64,000 bases of DNA from CBDFKQ01 sp965248855 (GCA_965248855.1 CBDFKQ010000007.1:71299-135298), one strand, 5' to 3'. Positions 1 to 9,194 are shown, counted from the stretch's first letter. Translations and numbers: made by a program. Notes: generated by a model from the sequence alone, not told the origin.

Positions 1-2010
1 TTGAACAGCAGCTCCGAATGCACTACCAAAAGCATTAACAGAAGCAGCAGTATAAGAATTTTCATAAGCGTTTAAGCCTGCACTATTAGCAGGTGCGCCA
101 CCTAAAATAATTATTGGTCCGACATTTAATTTTATATATTGATCCGGAACGGTAGGATTGCGGAAACCGGTTTGATAGGAGGCGCGGAGATTATGATTTT
201 CAGTGGGGGAATAAACTACAGAAGCCCTTGGCGTAAAATTGCCTTGGAAATTTTGGTTCTTATCATACCTTCCCGAAAAGGTAATTTTTAGTTTTTCTTC
301 TAAAATCGCCTTTGAGGCCTGCGCATATAAACCGAATTCTTTTACTGTTACTTTGTTTGTTTTATCATCGAATAAAGTGCCATTTGTAAACATATCATAA
401 TACCTTAAACTACCCCCAACCTGCAGGTTGAATACTTTTATTGCAGAACTAAAATCGTATTGCGCATCTGCATGGTATAATTTACTATTGCTCAACACAC
501 CCGCACCTTTTATACCGGCAGTATGTATTAAATTATCTTTTTGTTGGTCAAAGCCGGAAGAACCGGGTAAAAATCTCCCTTGATCTGCAAAACCCCGTGC
601 TGCATCAGGATTATTTGCCTGAACATTATTTTGATTCCCCTGAAAAGCATAAATGTACCTGCCAAACCAGGTAGAATCTGCTTTGTCAGGACTTACTACG
701 TTCCCATTTAAATCTTTAACCCAAGTGCGGTTTATGCCCTGACCTAGCGAACGGGTGCTATATGAATTTTGTGATTGCTCCGCTGTAGAATAAGCACGTA
801 TGAAAAAATTAGAACCCCTTAATTCAACCCTGTTTTGAATCAATTTAAAGTCATTCAATGCAAATCTGCTGCTGCCGGTATAGTTAGCGGTTCCCTGATT
901 ATAATTGATTTGATAAATTGCCTCAACATTCCCTTTGATTTTATAATGAAGTGCCCCACTTAATTTTGTGCTGTAAACACCGTATTGGGTTAAATCTTTT
1001 TCTTCATAACCAGTTCTGGAAACCCTTCCTGTGCCGTTGATAGTTTGTGCTACTTCATCACCGTAAATATTAAGGGCATTCCTACCGGGATTCTTATCGC
1101 CTCTTTGGGCGGGTGGAGTATTAGGGTCAATGTCCGTATAATCATTGGCATACCAATCCGTACCTTTTAAATAAGATACGTTGAATTTAAAAGCAAAGCG
1201 ATTATTAATTGCTTTTGCATATCTTATGGCAAGGTCATAAAAGGGTTGTATGCCAATGGCCTTATCGTTTACATGGTTAACACCAAATTTAGTTTGTACA
1301 CTTAGTCCTTGATAATTGAAAGGATTTTTTGTCCTTGTCATTAATAAACCATTAAAAGCAACCGGTCCGTAAAGGGCGGAAGCTGCCCCGGGGATCAGTT
1401 CAACACTTTCAACATCCAAATCAGAAGAACCGAAAAGATTACCTACTGCGAAACCGAGACCGGCACTTTGGTTATCCACTCCGTCAATTAGTTGTAAAAA
1501 ACGGCTGTTACCTGTGCTGTTAAAGCCACGGGTGTTTATTTGTTTGTATGTAAGGCTGCTCGTGACCATATCTACCGATTTCATATTAAGCAAGGCGTCA
1601 TAAAAACTAATAGAAGGAGATTGCCTGATCGCGTTCGCATCAATTTTTTCTATACTGACCGGTGATTTTAATATGTTCTCTTCCACTCTTGAGGCGGATA
1701 TTACAACTTGTTGGAGCAATTCAATGGAAGGGCTCAAGGCAATGATTACAGGTTTATCATCAGATACATTAATTTCTTGTTTTTGATAGCCTACCATTGA
1801 TACAACAATTACTACCGGAGTACTTGCATTTTTAATTTCAAAGTTTCCCTGTGAGTCTGATATTGTGCCCTGGCTTTTTACCTTAATACTAATAGAGGCA
1901 CCGGCCAAAGGTTTACTAGTCTCGGCGTCCGATATAGTACCGGTTATGCTTTGGCCGTACGAAATGATTGATGTTATGAAAAAAAGTAGTAAAGAAAATA
2001 GTGTTTTCAT
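1..2010 (-). CDS. TonB-dependent outer-membrane receptor (3' end outside window)
   Basis: The reading frame from the ATG at 2010 runs open to base 1, so about 670 residues are visible and the end of the barrel is missing. It starts with a signal peptide (MKTLFSLLLFFITSIISYGQ), then a carboxypeptidase-D regulatory-like domain (about residues 22-95: ITGTISDAETSKPLAGASI, then a VGYQKQ strand). A TonB plug follows with NTRGFNSTGNSRFLQLIDGVD and VELIPGAASALYGPVAFNG, then barrel strands. Such receptors import bulky ligands through the outer membrane using ExbBD-TonB energy. It lies 20 nt after the FG-GAP lipoprotein gene on the same strand and is probably co-transcribed with it. The ligand cannot be told from sequence. 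The plug is TonB-receptor-like rather than clearly SusC-like. Confidence 0.93.
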   Translation of the reverse strand, partial: MKTLFSLLLFFITSIISYGQSITGTISDAETSKPLAGASISIKVKSQGTISDSQGNFEIKNASTPVVIVVSMVGYQKQEINVSDDKPVIIALSPSIELLQQVVISASRVEENILKSPVSIEKIDANAIRQSPSISFYDALLNMKSVDMVTSSLTYKQINTRGFNSTGNSRFLQLIDGVDNQSAGLGFAVGNLFGSSDLDVESVELIPGAASALYGPVAFNGLLMTRTKNPFNYQGLSVQTKFGVNHVNDKAIGIQPFYDLAIRYAKAINNRFAFKFNVSYLKGTDWYANDYTDIDPNTPPAQRGDKNPGRNALNIYGDEVAQTINGTGRVSRTGYEEKDLTQYGVYSTKLSGALHYKIKGNVEAIYQINYNQGTANYTGSSRFALNDFKLIQNRVELRGSNFFIRAYSTAEQSQNSYSTRSLGQGINRTWVKDLNGNVVSPDKADSTWFGRYIYAFQGNQNNVQANNPDAARGFADQGRFLPGSSGFDQQKDNLIHTAGIKGAGVLSNSKLYHADAQYDFSSAIKVFNLQVGGSLRYYDMFTNGTLFDDKTNKVTVKEFGLYAQASKAILEEKLKITFSGRYDKNQNFQGNFTPRASVVYSPTENHNLRASYQTGFRNPTVPDQYIKLNVGPIIILGGAPANSAGLNAYENSYTAASVNAFGSAFGAAVQ

Positions 2011-2030
2011 TTTTTATTATTGATTTAAAG

Positions 2031-4262
2031 TTAAACACCGCTGCATACGGTGATATTTGAATGTGAATGTTTAAAATTGAGTCGTTTAAGTTTGATTATT
2101 TTATATTCGTTTTGACCTTCAGTAATTTTAATAAACTTATTAGGCGAGATATTTTTAAAGGTTTGGATCAATCCGCTTCCATGCCATTTAATTTCCAGTT
2201 CATCAATGGTTTTTGCCTGCCCTATTCCTATTTCTCTGTTTAGTGTAGAAGAGCCAAAGCTCCCACCGGAATTAACATCACGGTAAACGCTTCGTTTTTT
2301 TCCGTTTTCAATGAAGGTGACTTTGATTTTAGTACCAATGGCCGCATTGTTGCTTTTTGTGCCTTCCAGTTTTATTGAAAGCCAGTTGTTATTATTTTGC
2401 CCCGGATTTAAAAAAAAAGAATTTTGATAAGCATCTCCTGTATAAGCACCGCCCATTTCGATAAAAACATCCTGATCGCCGTCATTATCCATATCGGCGA
2501 AGCCTATGCCATGACCTTTTTGCAAGTTTCCAACCTTTGCAGAGCTTGTTACATCAGCAAATTTACGGCCTTCGATATTTTTGAACATCTTATTAGGTAC
2601 AAGCGACTTATAACTTGGATTGCCTGTACCCAAGTAAAAATCAAGAAAACCGTCGTTATCAATGTCTCCGAAATTAGCTCCCATGGCAAAAGCTGTTTTG
2701 TTAAGGCCTATTACTTTGGTGACATTCGTAAATGTACCATCATGGTTATTATGATAAAGAAATGGCTGACCGGTATATTTTTCAGGAGTACATAAGTTTT
2801 CAAGAGCGGCGTAAAAGGATAATGCTCTGTTAAAAGTATAATCGCAAACAAAAATATCCAGCCATCCATCATTGTCATAATCCCAAAACCAAGTAGGGAA
2901 TGTATTATGTTTTTCATCATTCAGACCTGCTTCATCAGCCACATCTTTAAAACTAATATTTCCATTAACTATCCCATTATTACGGAGCAGATATTTTTTT
3001 CCGTTCATAGTCGAAATATAAATATCTTTCAGTCCATCATTATTGAAGTCTCCGGAGGTAACCCCTTTTACAAATGCATCTATATCACAAAATGCTTTAC
3101 TTGCTACATTTGAGAAAGTGCCATTTTTATTATTGATATATAGTTCACATTTATGCCGGATCTGAAAATTTCCATTGGAGCCTGATTCATTACCGATAAA
3201 CAAGTCGAGCCATCCATCGTTATTGAAATCATTCCAAGTGGCTGCCTGAGTAGGATGAAAAGAAAGGAGTCCGCTTTCAATAGTTACATCACTGAATGTT
3301 CCATCGCCGTTATTTTTTAAAAGTGAGTTGGGCTGGTTACCAAATTCGCCGAACCATGCGCCTCTTAAAACAAAAATATCTTTAAACCCGTCATTATTAT
3401 AATCGGTTTGAGTAATATTTAATCCGCCTTTAAATTTACAAATCCTTGATCTTTCACTAATATCAGTAAAACTACCATCCCCATTATTTTTAAAATATTT
3501 CATGGATGTATTAATATCCATACATGATTTTATAATATCGATATATCCGTCATTGTCAAAGTCTTCCATTATTGTTCCGCCTGCCATATCTTTTGTATCT
3601 AGCCCTAAGCCTTTGGCCACGTCTTCAAAAGGTTTAACTTCCATATCATCACGTTCACCCAAGTTGGGAATGAGGAATTCTTTAGGAACATTTTCCGGAT
3701 ATTCGCCCAATGTCATGTAAGCGATATTGGTAAGCCATCTCGTTTCCAGGTCTTCGGGATGTTTTTTTAGAATATTTTCATATTCTTTAATTGCAGCGCG
3801 AGACCCTGAAAAATCTTTATGTACCCCACCTTTTTTAATAGGGAATATGCACATTTCAGCCCCATGGTTAATAATACAGTTAGTTTGTTCTCCTGTGCGT
3901 AAGTAAGCAAGCCTCAATTCAACTTGGAGGCGCTCGTTAAAGTTTTGACCCATATTGTTATTTTCAATCAATAAAGACTGTAGCAAGTTAGACGCAACCT
4001 TTGATTGCCCCAGTTGAAGAAGAAGACCGGAGCGTTCATTTTTATTTAAATTAAGTGAGGTATTATCGCTTTGATTAAATTTTATAATCGAATCAATAAA
4101 TGTCAGCCTTGCTTCAGGACAAAAACTGTTATTAGCATTATAAAACTTGATACTTGTTTCTTTAATAATATCAAGCATTTTCTCTTCATGACGTTGTTTA
4201 TTACACGATAGAATGCAGAGCAATATGGCCATAGTTATGGCTGCGTTTAGTAAAGTTTTCAT
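2031..4262 (-). CDS. CRTAC1-type FG-GAP/VCBS propeller lipoprotein with ASPIC/UnbV domain
   Basis: 743 residues beginning with a lipoprotein signal; the lipobox is LCILSC, with Cys20 as the likely lipid site. A helical, TPR-like stretch covers about residues 40-190. It is followed by seven calcium-type motifs (DFDNDGYIDI, DYNNDGFKDI, DFNNDGWLDL, DFNNDGLKDI, DYDNDGWLDI, DIDNDGFLDF, DMDNDGDQDV), the number expected for an integrin-like seven-bladed propeller. About residues 625-725 form an ASPIC/UnbV domain (NNWLSIKLEGTKSN, AIGTKIKV, IGIGQAKTIDELEIKW). It probably sits on the outer membrane as a surface or periplasmic binding lipoprotein. It lies 16 nt after the AhpD-like gene and 20 nt before the TonB receptor gene, so the three likely form one transport or processing unit. 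The molecular function of this family is not well defined. Confidence 0.85.
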   Translation of the reverse strand: MKTLLNAAITMAILLCILSCNKQRHEEKMLDIIKETSIKFYNANNSFCPEARLTFIDSIIKFNQSDNTSLNLNKNERSGLLLQLGQSKVASNLLQSLLIENNNMGQNFNERLQVELRLAYLRTGEQTNCIINHGAEMCIFPIKKGGVHKDFSGSRAAIKEYENILKKHPEDLETRWLTNIAYMTLGEYPENVPKEFLIPNLGERDDMEVKPFEDVAKGLGLDTKDMAGGTIMEDFDNDGYIDIIKSCMDINTSMKYFKNNGDGSFTDISERSRICKFKGGLNITQTDYNNDGFKDIFVLRGAWFGEFGNQPNSLLKNNGDGTFSDVTIESGLLSFHPTQAATWNDFNNDGWLDLFIGNESGSNGNFQIRHKCELYINNKNGTFSNVASKAFCDIDAFVKGVTSGDFNNDGLKDIYISTMNGKKYLLRNNGIVNGNISFKDVADEAGLNDEKHNTFPTWFWDYDNDGWLDIFVCDYTFNRALSFYAALENLCTPEKYTGQPFLYHNNHDGTFTNVTKVIGLNKTAFAMGANFGDIDNDGFLDFYLGTGNPSYKSLVPNKMFKNIEGRKFADVTSSAKVGNLQKGHGIGFADMDNDGDQDVFIEMGGAYTGDAYQNSFFLNPGQNNNNWLSIKLEGTKSNNAAIGTKIKVTFIENGKKRSVYRDVNSGGSFGSSTLNREIGIGQAKTIDELEIKWHGSGLIQTFKNISPNKFIKITEGQNEYKIIKLKRLNFKHSHSNITVCSGV

Positions 4263-4278
4263 AATAGATAGCTGGTTT

Positions 4279-4839
4279 TTATTTTTTTAAATGATCATAA
4301 CCGTTAGGCAGTCGTGTATAACCGTGATTGACAATGCGTTCACCAAGTTTTTCATAAAACGAATTTTCAACGGGAGTTATACTCGCCAGGCCGTCCACAT
4401 ATTTGTTATACAAACAAAAAAGAGCTGCAATCAAAACGGTATCATGTATTTCCATTTCGGAAGCACCGGCATTTTTTGCTCTGTTAATAGAGGCTGTTGT
4501 AACATTTTTCCCGTTTTGTTGCACAAGCGCGGCAATGGCCAGCAATGCTTTCATCTTTTCGCTTATCGGAGCACTTTCATAATCTTGCTTTACTAATTCG
4601 CAAGTTTCGACTTCGTTATATAAATAGTTTGCAGCGGCCGTATGGGCATTGGTACAAAACCTGCATTGATTTTTATATGAAACTAAAGTAGCTATCAGTT
4701 CGCGTTCACCCGGGGTTAATGTGGAGTCGCCACGTAATAATATTTGTGTAAGCTCGCGGATTGGCTCCGCAGTATCTTTTCTGTATTCGAGCAAGCCTGT
4801 AATACCGGGCAAATGCTCTTCTAAAACAATATGGGGCAT
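4279..4839 (-). CDS. AhpD-like / carboxymuconolactone decarboxylase-family peroxidase-related protein
   Basis: 186 residues, all-helical, with the family motif CRFCTNAH at about residues 58-65. The two cysteines two residues apart plus the following His form the AhpD-type redox centre, normally used for peroxide reduction or disulfide relay. The start ATG at 4839 gives MPHIVLEEHLPGITGLLEYR, a typical start for uncharacterised peroxidase-related enzymes of this family. No signal peptide is visible, so it is cytoplasmic. It is the first gene of a three-gene minus-strand run with the CRTAC1 lipoprotein and TonB receptor genes. The substrate is unknown, and true decarboxylase activity is not implied. 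Confidence 0.85.
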   Translation of the reverse strand: MPHIVLEEHLPGITGLLEYRKDTAEPIRELTQILLRGDSTLTPGERELIATLVSYKNQCRFCTNAHTAAANYLYNEVETCELVKQDYESAPISEKMKALLAIAALVQQNGKNVTTASINRAKNAGASEMEIHDTVLIAALFCLYNKYVDGLASITPVENSFYEKLGERIVNHGYTRLPNGYDHLKK

Positions 4840-4915
4840 GTTGAATAATTTAAGGCCTGAAAAAGATAAAAGTATTCTAATGCTTGCCGCACTTTAAGTG
4901 TTTGACAAAGCATAA

Positions 4916-4945
4916 AAAATAAAAAGCCAGTCATCCGGCTTTATA
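4916..4945 (-). terminator. Probable intrinsic terminator
   Basis: AAAGCC (4923-4928) pairs with GGCTTT (4937-4942). Read on the minus strand it is followed by a T-rich run. It lies just beyond the end of the 208-aa membrane protein gene and upstream of the AhpD-like gene, so it likely separates the two minus-strand units. The stem is short. Confidence 0.4.
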
Positions 4946-4988
4946 AAACCGGAAAATTTGTATATAACAGTTTTGAAATGGCTGAAAA

Positions 4989-5615
4989 TCAGGCTATATC
5001 AGGAGGTGGGGAAGTGATGTCGAAAGGAATGGAATACTGCTTTTCTTGAAAGGGTAAGTAGTACAACTTACCGGACTGATAAAGAGAAAAGGAAAAATCT
5101 CCGATATGATTTTGAAGGTATTCTTTAATCAATAAAAGGTGCAAACCCGTCTTTTTATCTTCCTGCCTGTTGGCACCGGCAAGGTTATCTTTCGTATGTT
5201 CAGACACATCTGAAAAGATTTTTTGCTTTTCTTTGTTGTTGTAACAATAAACAAATAATGTATCATTCTCAAGTTTCTGTTTTACCATTTTGTAAAACTT
5301 GCCCTCAAATCTAAACTCTCCTTCCACAGCTTCAAATCCTTTCCTGTCAGGCTGATGGTAAAAATCGATGGGGACGGGAAAAACAAGCAATTCGTTGTCG
5401 GGAATATCTCCACTTTGCAGGTTTAATGACAGATTTCTGTTGATTTCTGCTTCCTTTAGAACCATTAAAAAATAATACCCCAGCATATTATGCAGCAATA
5501 TTATTAAGAGGCATATAGGAATGATCTTTTTCAATAAGAGATATATTTCTTTCAAAAGTATTGAAAAGTTTAAATAATCCAAGAAAAACCATAAAAAAAC
5601 ATTTATCATCTTCAA
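4989..5615 (-). CDS. Hypothetical membrane-anchored protein
   Basis: 208 residues with no recognised catalytic motif. A hydrophobic N-terminal part (about residues 1-55) is followed by a mainly polar domain containing FEAVEGEFRFEGKFYKMVKQ and ENDTLFVYCYNNKEKQK. I recall similar small proteins near TonB receptor genes in related bacteria, but I cannot assign a function. The ATG at 5615 gives an odd, doubly hydrophobic start. A TTG at 5534 would give MKKIIPICLLIILLHNMLGY, a much more ordinary signal or anchor, and may be the true start. The domain after the anchor probably faces the periplasm. Confidence 0.55.
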   Translation of the reverse strand: MKMINVFLWFFLDYLNFSILLKEIYLLLKKIIPICLLIILLHNMLGYYFLMVLKEAEINRNLSLNLQSGDIPDNELLVFPVPIDFYHQPDRKGFEAVEGEFRFEGKFYKMVKQKLENDTLFVYCYNNKEKQKIFSDVSEHTKDNLAGANRQEDKKTGLHLLLIKEYLQNHIGDFSFSLYQSGKLYYLPFQEKQYSIPFDITSPPPDIA

Positions 5616-5761
5616 TCCGTAAGTAAAACTGTTCAGCTTTCTAAAAATTATGGCAGTGTTTTCGAGATTTAAATGGAGTAATGGTCGTGATAGAACCGAA
5701 GTAAAAAGAGAGTATTTTACAGTGAAAAACTAAAACCGGGAAATAAAAAATTTTAAAAATG

Positions 5762-5797
5762 ATTATATCAATATCGTTTTTTAGATATTGATATAAT
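5762..5797. terminator. Perfect 14-bp inverted repeat, likely terminator
   Basis: ATTATATCAATATC (5762-5775) is repeated in inverted form at 5784-5797 around an 8-nt loop. It lies 18 nt beyond the stop of the 240-aa minus-strand gene and is followed on that strand by T-rich sequence, fitting a terminator. The stem is AT-only apart from two G-C pairs, so it could equally be a protein-binding palindrome. Confidence 0.45.
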
Positions 5798-5814
5798 TAA
5801 AAGAAATAAATTCT

Positions 5815-6537
5815 TCATTCGATTTCTTTTTTAAATAAATTTTTTATTTTTTGATTAAAAGTTGATTTTTTATCTTTTTGTTCAGTTCGTATACATACTT
5901 TCCCTCTTAATGTCATTGATTTTTGTATCATTTGAATACTTAATGGATATTGAAATGATGAGCTTGAATATTCAATATATTGATATCCCGTAAGGGAAAA
6001 AACTATTGTTACTGCTTTACCGGCAGCGGGCATATTAAATTTTAAATTAAAATGCCCGCTGCTATCGGTAGTTGTGCCTTGGTTTATATCCCGCACCCAA
6101 ACATTAACATTAGCTAACGGTTTATTGTTTGTATTACTTACAATCCCCGAAATTATTGTGTTATCATTTAAAAAACGATTATCTGATTTAGATAATGGAT
6201 TGAGTTTATATTTCTGAATTGTTGATGTGGTTTCTTTTAAATTTTGTACATTTAACCCTTTACTTAAACCCAATAGTACTAATAAACTAAAAAATGGTTT
6301 TGAGAGCCAAAATCCCCTTTCGCTATTATTTATAATTAAACTTCTGTTTATTTGCTCCGGTATAAAATTTCCGCAAACATTCCCTTTTGTTTGCCTGAAA
6401 AATTCATAAAGTTGTTTATCATTGAATCCCGTAAAATCAATAACTGTTTTATTACAATTTTTACAAAACCTGCCATTTTCATCAGGAATCATATTATTCC
6501 AGTCTTCAATGCATTCATTAGGGATTTTTACTTCCAT
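5815..6537 (-). CDS. Zinc-ribbon-like N-domain plus carboxypeptidase-regulatory-like membrane protein
   Basis: 240 residues. The first 65 form a small Cys-rich domain (IPNECIEDWNNM, then GRFCKNCNKTVIDFTG, later NVCGNFI) seen at the start of many Bacteroidota proteins; the cysteines could bind a metal. A hydrophobic segment (FFSLLVLLGLSKGL, about 81-95) is the likely membrane anchor. About residues 125-205 form a carboxypeptidase-D regulatory-like beta-sandwich (ISGIVSNTNNKPLANVNVWV, then GTTTDSSGHFNLKF). The topology suggests the Cys-rich part is cytoplasmic and the sandwich periplasmic. The gene stands alone on the minus strand. Confidence 0.75.
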   Translation of the reverse strand: MEVKIPNECIEDWNNMIPDENGRFCKNCNKTVIDFTGFNDKQLYEFFRQTKGNVCGNFIPEQINRSLIINNSERGFWLSKPFFSLLVLLGLSKGLNVQNLKETTSTIQKYKLNPLSKSDNRFLNDNTIISGIVSNTNNKPLANVNVWVRDINQGTTTDSSGHFNLKFNMPAAGKAVTIVFSLTGYQYIEYSSSSFQYPLSIQMIQKSMTLRGKVCIRTEQKDKKSTFNQKIKNLFKKEIE

Positions 6538-7233
6538 TCTTGTAAAAATGAATTTTAAGATAATTGTAAAATATTAAAATAAATATATAGGTAAAATTTA
6601 CTTTTATCTTTTCAATTCTATACCAATAGCGTCATAAATAAAAAAAGTAGGAAGGTGAGTTTTAACTCATTGTTACCATTAAGCCGTACAAATTTTTTTT
6701 ATACCCATTCCAAGATAAACATAAGTTTATTTTCTCAGATTATCTCCAAAATAAACCTTTGAAAATTCTATAAACTTGTAGGTAACGGCAAACGGACAAG
6801 CAAAGCAAATGCTATAATAGCTTTATACATTTAGTTTCGATATTATTTTGTCAATTTGCCAAAAGTATATTTATAAGAGACATTAGCAATGGCTAGCGCT
6901 CTGCTACAGGTATCTGAGCTAATTAGGGTGCAACGGCACCTTCAAAATCATACATCAGTTATAACAAAAACAGAGATTACAACCTTTTTGGATTATTGCT
7001 TTGCCGAAACCTTCTAAGGAAGACCAGATATATACTAAATTATTTTTTTAAAAACAGTTAAAATATCACGATTTTGTATTTTTGATCAATACAAAATCGT
7101 TTGGTATACTATAGAAGGAGTATAAATATTTTTTAATCATTTTTGGATTTTAAAAAATAAACTTTACCTTTGTAATCCTTTTTTGGGAGGGGTAAAATTA
7201 CTTCTACAGTATTGTATTGAAAAATAATTCATC
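6538..7233. other. Gene-free stretch upstream of rplM
   Basis: About 700 nt without a convincing gene. It holds the rplM promoter near its right end. A 42-codon reading frame at 6889-7017 (plus) has ordinary composition, but I recognise no family in it and do not call it. No tRNA-like fold or direct repeat was seen. Confidence 0.5.
7142..7172 (+). promoter_or_regulatory. Bacteroidota sigma-type promoter of rplM-rpsI
   Basis: TTTG at 7142-7145 and TACCTTTG at 7165-7172 are separated by exactly 19 nt. This matches the primary sigma consensus of this phylum (TTTG-N19-TAnnTTTG) at every fixed position. It would start transcription near 7180, giving a leader of about 50 nt before the rplM start. 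Confidence 0.85.
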
Positions 7234-7677
7234 GTGGATCATCTAAGTTATAAAACCATTTCAGCCAATAAAGCTACAGCCACAAAAGGTTGGCTTATTA
7301 TTGATGCAGAAAATGCAGTATTAGGACGCTTGGCTAGCGTTGTTGCAGCTCATATTAAAGGAAAGTATAAAACTAATTATACTCCAAATGTGGATTGCGG
7401 AGATAATGTTATTGTTATTAACGCCGGTAAATTTCGTTTAACAGGAAAGAAAATGACCGATAAGGTTTACATACGCCACACAGGTTATCCCGGTGGGCAA
7501 CGTTTTGCAACTCCTCGTGAGGTATTGGCAAAAAAACCGGGTCGTGTTATTGAAATGGCTGTTAAGGGAATGTTACCAAGAAACAGACTAGGAGCAAGAT
7601 TATTTCATAATCTTTTTCTTTATGAAGGTACAGAACACCCTCACGAAGCTCAACAACCAAAAGAAATTAAATTATAA
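7234..7677 (+). CDS. rplM: 50S ribosomal protein L13
   Basis: 147 residues, the usual L13 length plus a short tail. Diagnostic stretches are WLIIDAENAVLGRLASVVA, GDNVIVINAGKFRLTGKK, IRHTGYPGG and the C-terminal KGMLPRNRLGARLFHNLFLY. The start is GTG at 7234; no in-frame ATG gives a full-length N-terminus, and VDHLSYKTISANKA matches the usual start of L13 in this phylum. It is an early-assembling large-subunit protein that binds 23S rRNA. It is followed after 11 nt by rpsI in the near-universal rplM-rpsI pair, driven by the consensus promoter just upstream. Confidence 0.98.
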   Translation: MDHLSYKTISANKATATKGWLIIDAENAVLGRLASVVAAHIKGKYKTNYTPNVDCGDNVIVINAGKFRLTGKKMTDKVYIRHTGYPGGQRFATPREVLAKKPGRVIEMAVKGMLPRNRLGARLFHNLFLYEGTEHPHEAQQPKEIKL

Positions 7678-7688
7678 CGAATACAAGA

Positions 7689-8075
7689 ATGGAAGTTATA
7701 AATACCATAGGTAGAAGGAAGACCTCAGTAGCGAGAATTTACATGACGCCGGGTAAAGGTAATATCACGGTAAATAAAAAAGATTTTAAAGATTATTTCA
7801 AAACCGGTGTTTTGCAGATTATCGTTCAACAGGCATTGTCAACTTCCGAAGCAATTGGGCAGTATGATATTAAAGCAAATGTTGATGGTGGTGGCTCAAC
7901 AGGTCAGGCAGAAGCATTGCGTATGGCTATTGCCCGTGCACTGTGTGAAGTAAATTTAGAAAATCGTCCTAAATTGAAAAAAGAAGGGTTTCTTACCCGT
8001 GATAGCAGAATGGTCGAACGTAAAAAATATGGTCGCCGCAAAGCTCGTCGTAGATTCCAGTTCAGTAAACGTTAA
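7689..8075 (+). CDS. rpsI: 30S ribosomal protein S9
   Basis: 128 residues with all S9 hallmarks: the N-terminal GRRKTSVARIYM, the central GGGSTGQAEALRMAIARAL, and the basic tail DSRMVERKKYGRRKARRRFQFSKR that reaches the P-site tRNA. The start ATG lies 11 nt after rplM, and the transcription unit ends at the hairpin at 8107-8147. Confidence 0.98.
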   Translation: MEVINTIGRRKTSVARIYMTPGKGNITVNKKDFKDYFKTGVLQIIVQQALSTSEAIGQYDIKANVDGGGSTGQAEALRMAIARALCEVNLENRPKLKKEGFLTRDSRMVERKKYGRRKARRRFQFSKR

Positions 8076-8106
8076 TACCGGGTTGATTTTTTTCAACTTA
8101 TCATAG

Positions 8107-8150
8107 AAATATATCCTTATGCTTTTTATAAACATAAGGATATATTTTAT
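8107..8150 (+). terminator. Intrinsic terminator after rpsI
   Basis: A 15-bp perfect stem (8107-8121 with 8133-8147; core ATATATCCTTATG) closes an 11-nt loop and runs into a T-rich stretch. It lies 32 nt past the rpsI stop and 68 nt before rpsB, so rpsB likely has its own promoter. Confidence 0.8.
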
Positions 8151-8214
8151 TTTTCACCCGCATATTTTTTGCTTATAGAGACCGATGCAAAATTATGCTT
8201 AACCCCCAATAAAA

Positions 8215-9057
8215 ATGGCTCAAATAGCTTATAAAGAACTTCTGGATGCCGGTGTGCACTTTGGCCACTTAACCCGTAAATGGAATCCAAAAATGGCTCC
8301 ATATATTTTCATGGAGAAAAACGGTATTCACATCATTGATCTGAATAAAACATTAGCTTCTCTTGATGAAGCATCTCGTGCTATACAAAGCATAGTGAAA
8401 TCAGGAAGGAAAATAATGTTTGTTGCCACTAAAAAACAAGCTCAGGAAATTGTTTCAGAAGAAGCAAAGCGATTAAAAATGCCTTATGTTACTGAAAGAT
8501 GGTTGGGTGGTATGCTTACTAACTTTGCTACCATACGCAAATCTTTAAAAAAGATGTCCACATTTGAAAAAATGATTAAGGACGAAGCCTATTCAAGCCT
8601 TGCAAAGCGTGAGAGATTAACCATTACCCGTGAAAAAGAAAAACTGGAGAAATTATTGGGTGGTATATCCGATTTAACCCGTTTACCTGCTGCATTGTTT
8701 ATTGTAGATATTAAACGTGAACATATCGCAATTGCTGAAGCAAAGAGATTAGGAATTCCAATTTTTGGAATTTGTGATACGAATTCAAATCCTAATGAAG
8801 TAGACTTTCCTATTCCTGCTAATGATGATGCTTATAAGTCCATTGCTTTAATTACTCAAGCTATTGGCCAAGCCATTGAAGAAGGCTTGTTAGAAAGAAA
8901 GAAAGATAAAGACGATCAAAAACTTCAGGAAGAAGAAGAAGCGAAAAAAGCCGTTGATACGCGTAGAGTAAGGAAAACTACTGCTGCTGTAGATGTTGAG
9001 GCTGAAATTGAAGCTAATCCAACATCAGAAAACGGTGAAGAAGTAACTGAAGCTTAA
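8215..9057 (+). CDS. rpsB: 30S ribosomal protein S2
   Basis: 280 residues. Family blocks are LLDAGVHFGHLTRKWNPKMAPYIF, IHIIDLNKTL, VATKKQAQEIV, ERWLGGMLTNF, LPAALFIVDI, and GIPIFGICDTNSNP followed by IPANDDA. The last 50 or so residues are a charged Glu/Lys-rich extension (about 225-280), common in this phylum. S2 is among the last proteins added to the small subunit. It is followed by tsf, the classic rpsB-tsf order, but a strong hairpin lies between the two genes. Confidence 0.98.
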   Translation: MAQIAYKELLDAGVHFGHLTRKWNPKMAPYIFMEKNGIHIIDLNKTLASLDEASRAIQSIVKSGRKIMFVATKKQAQEIVSEEAKRLKMPYVTERWLGGMLTNFATIRKSLKKMSTFEKMIKDEAYSSLAKRERLTITREKEKLEKLLGGISDLTRLPAALFIVDIKREHIAIAEAKRLGIPIFGICDTNSNPNEVDFPIPANDDAYKSIALITQAIGQAIEEGLLERKKDKDDQKLQEEEEAKKAVDTRRVRKTTAAVDVEAEIEANPTSENGEEVTEA

Positions 9058-9078
9058 TAATTTATTAATAATATCTTA

Positions 9079-9120
9079 AAATTGAACATTAAATCCAAAA
9101 TTTAATGTTCAATTTTTTTA
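9079..9120 (+). terminator. Intrinsic terminator or attenuator between rpsB and tsf
   Basis: AAATTGAACATTAAAT (9079-9094) pairs perfectly, 16 bp, with 9100-9115 around a 5-nt loop, followed by a T run to 9119. Just downstream, TAATTTTG at 9123-9130 resembles a -7 element without a clear -33 partner. tsf may be partly or wholly transcribed separately. Confidence 0.75.
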
Positions 9121-9194
9121 TTTAATTTTGCACCTTAATTCAATCTGATTATATCAGAACCGGTAAAATTTATCAAAAAATAACAAATAAAAAT

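Noticed and set aside
6889..7017. A 42-codon plus-strand frame upstream of rplM (ELIRVQRHLQ, FLDYCFAETF)
   Set aside because: No family, no promoter, and too short to support as a gene; it may be a gene relic but nothing confirms it.
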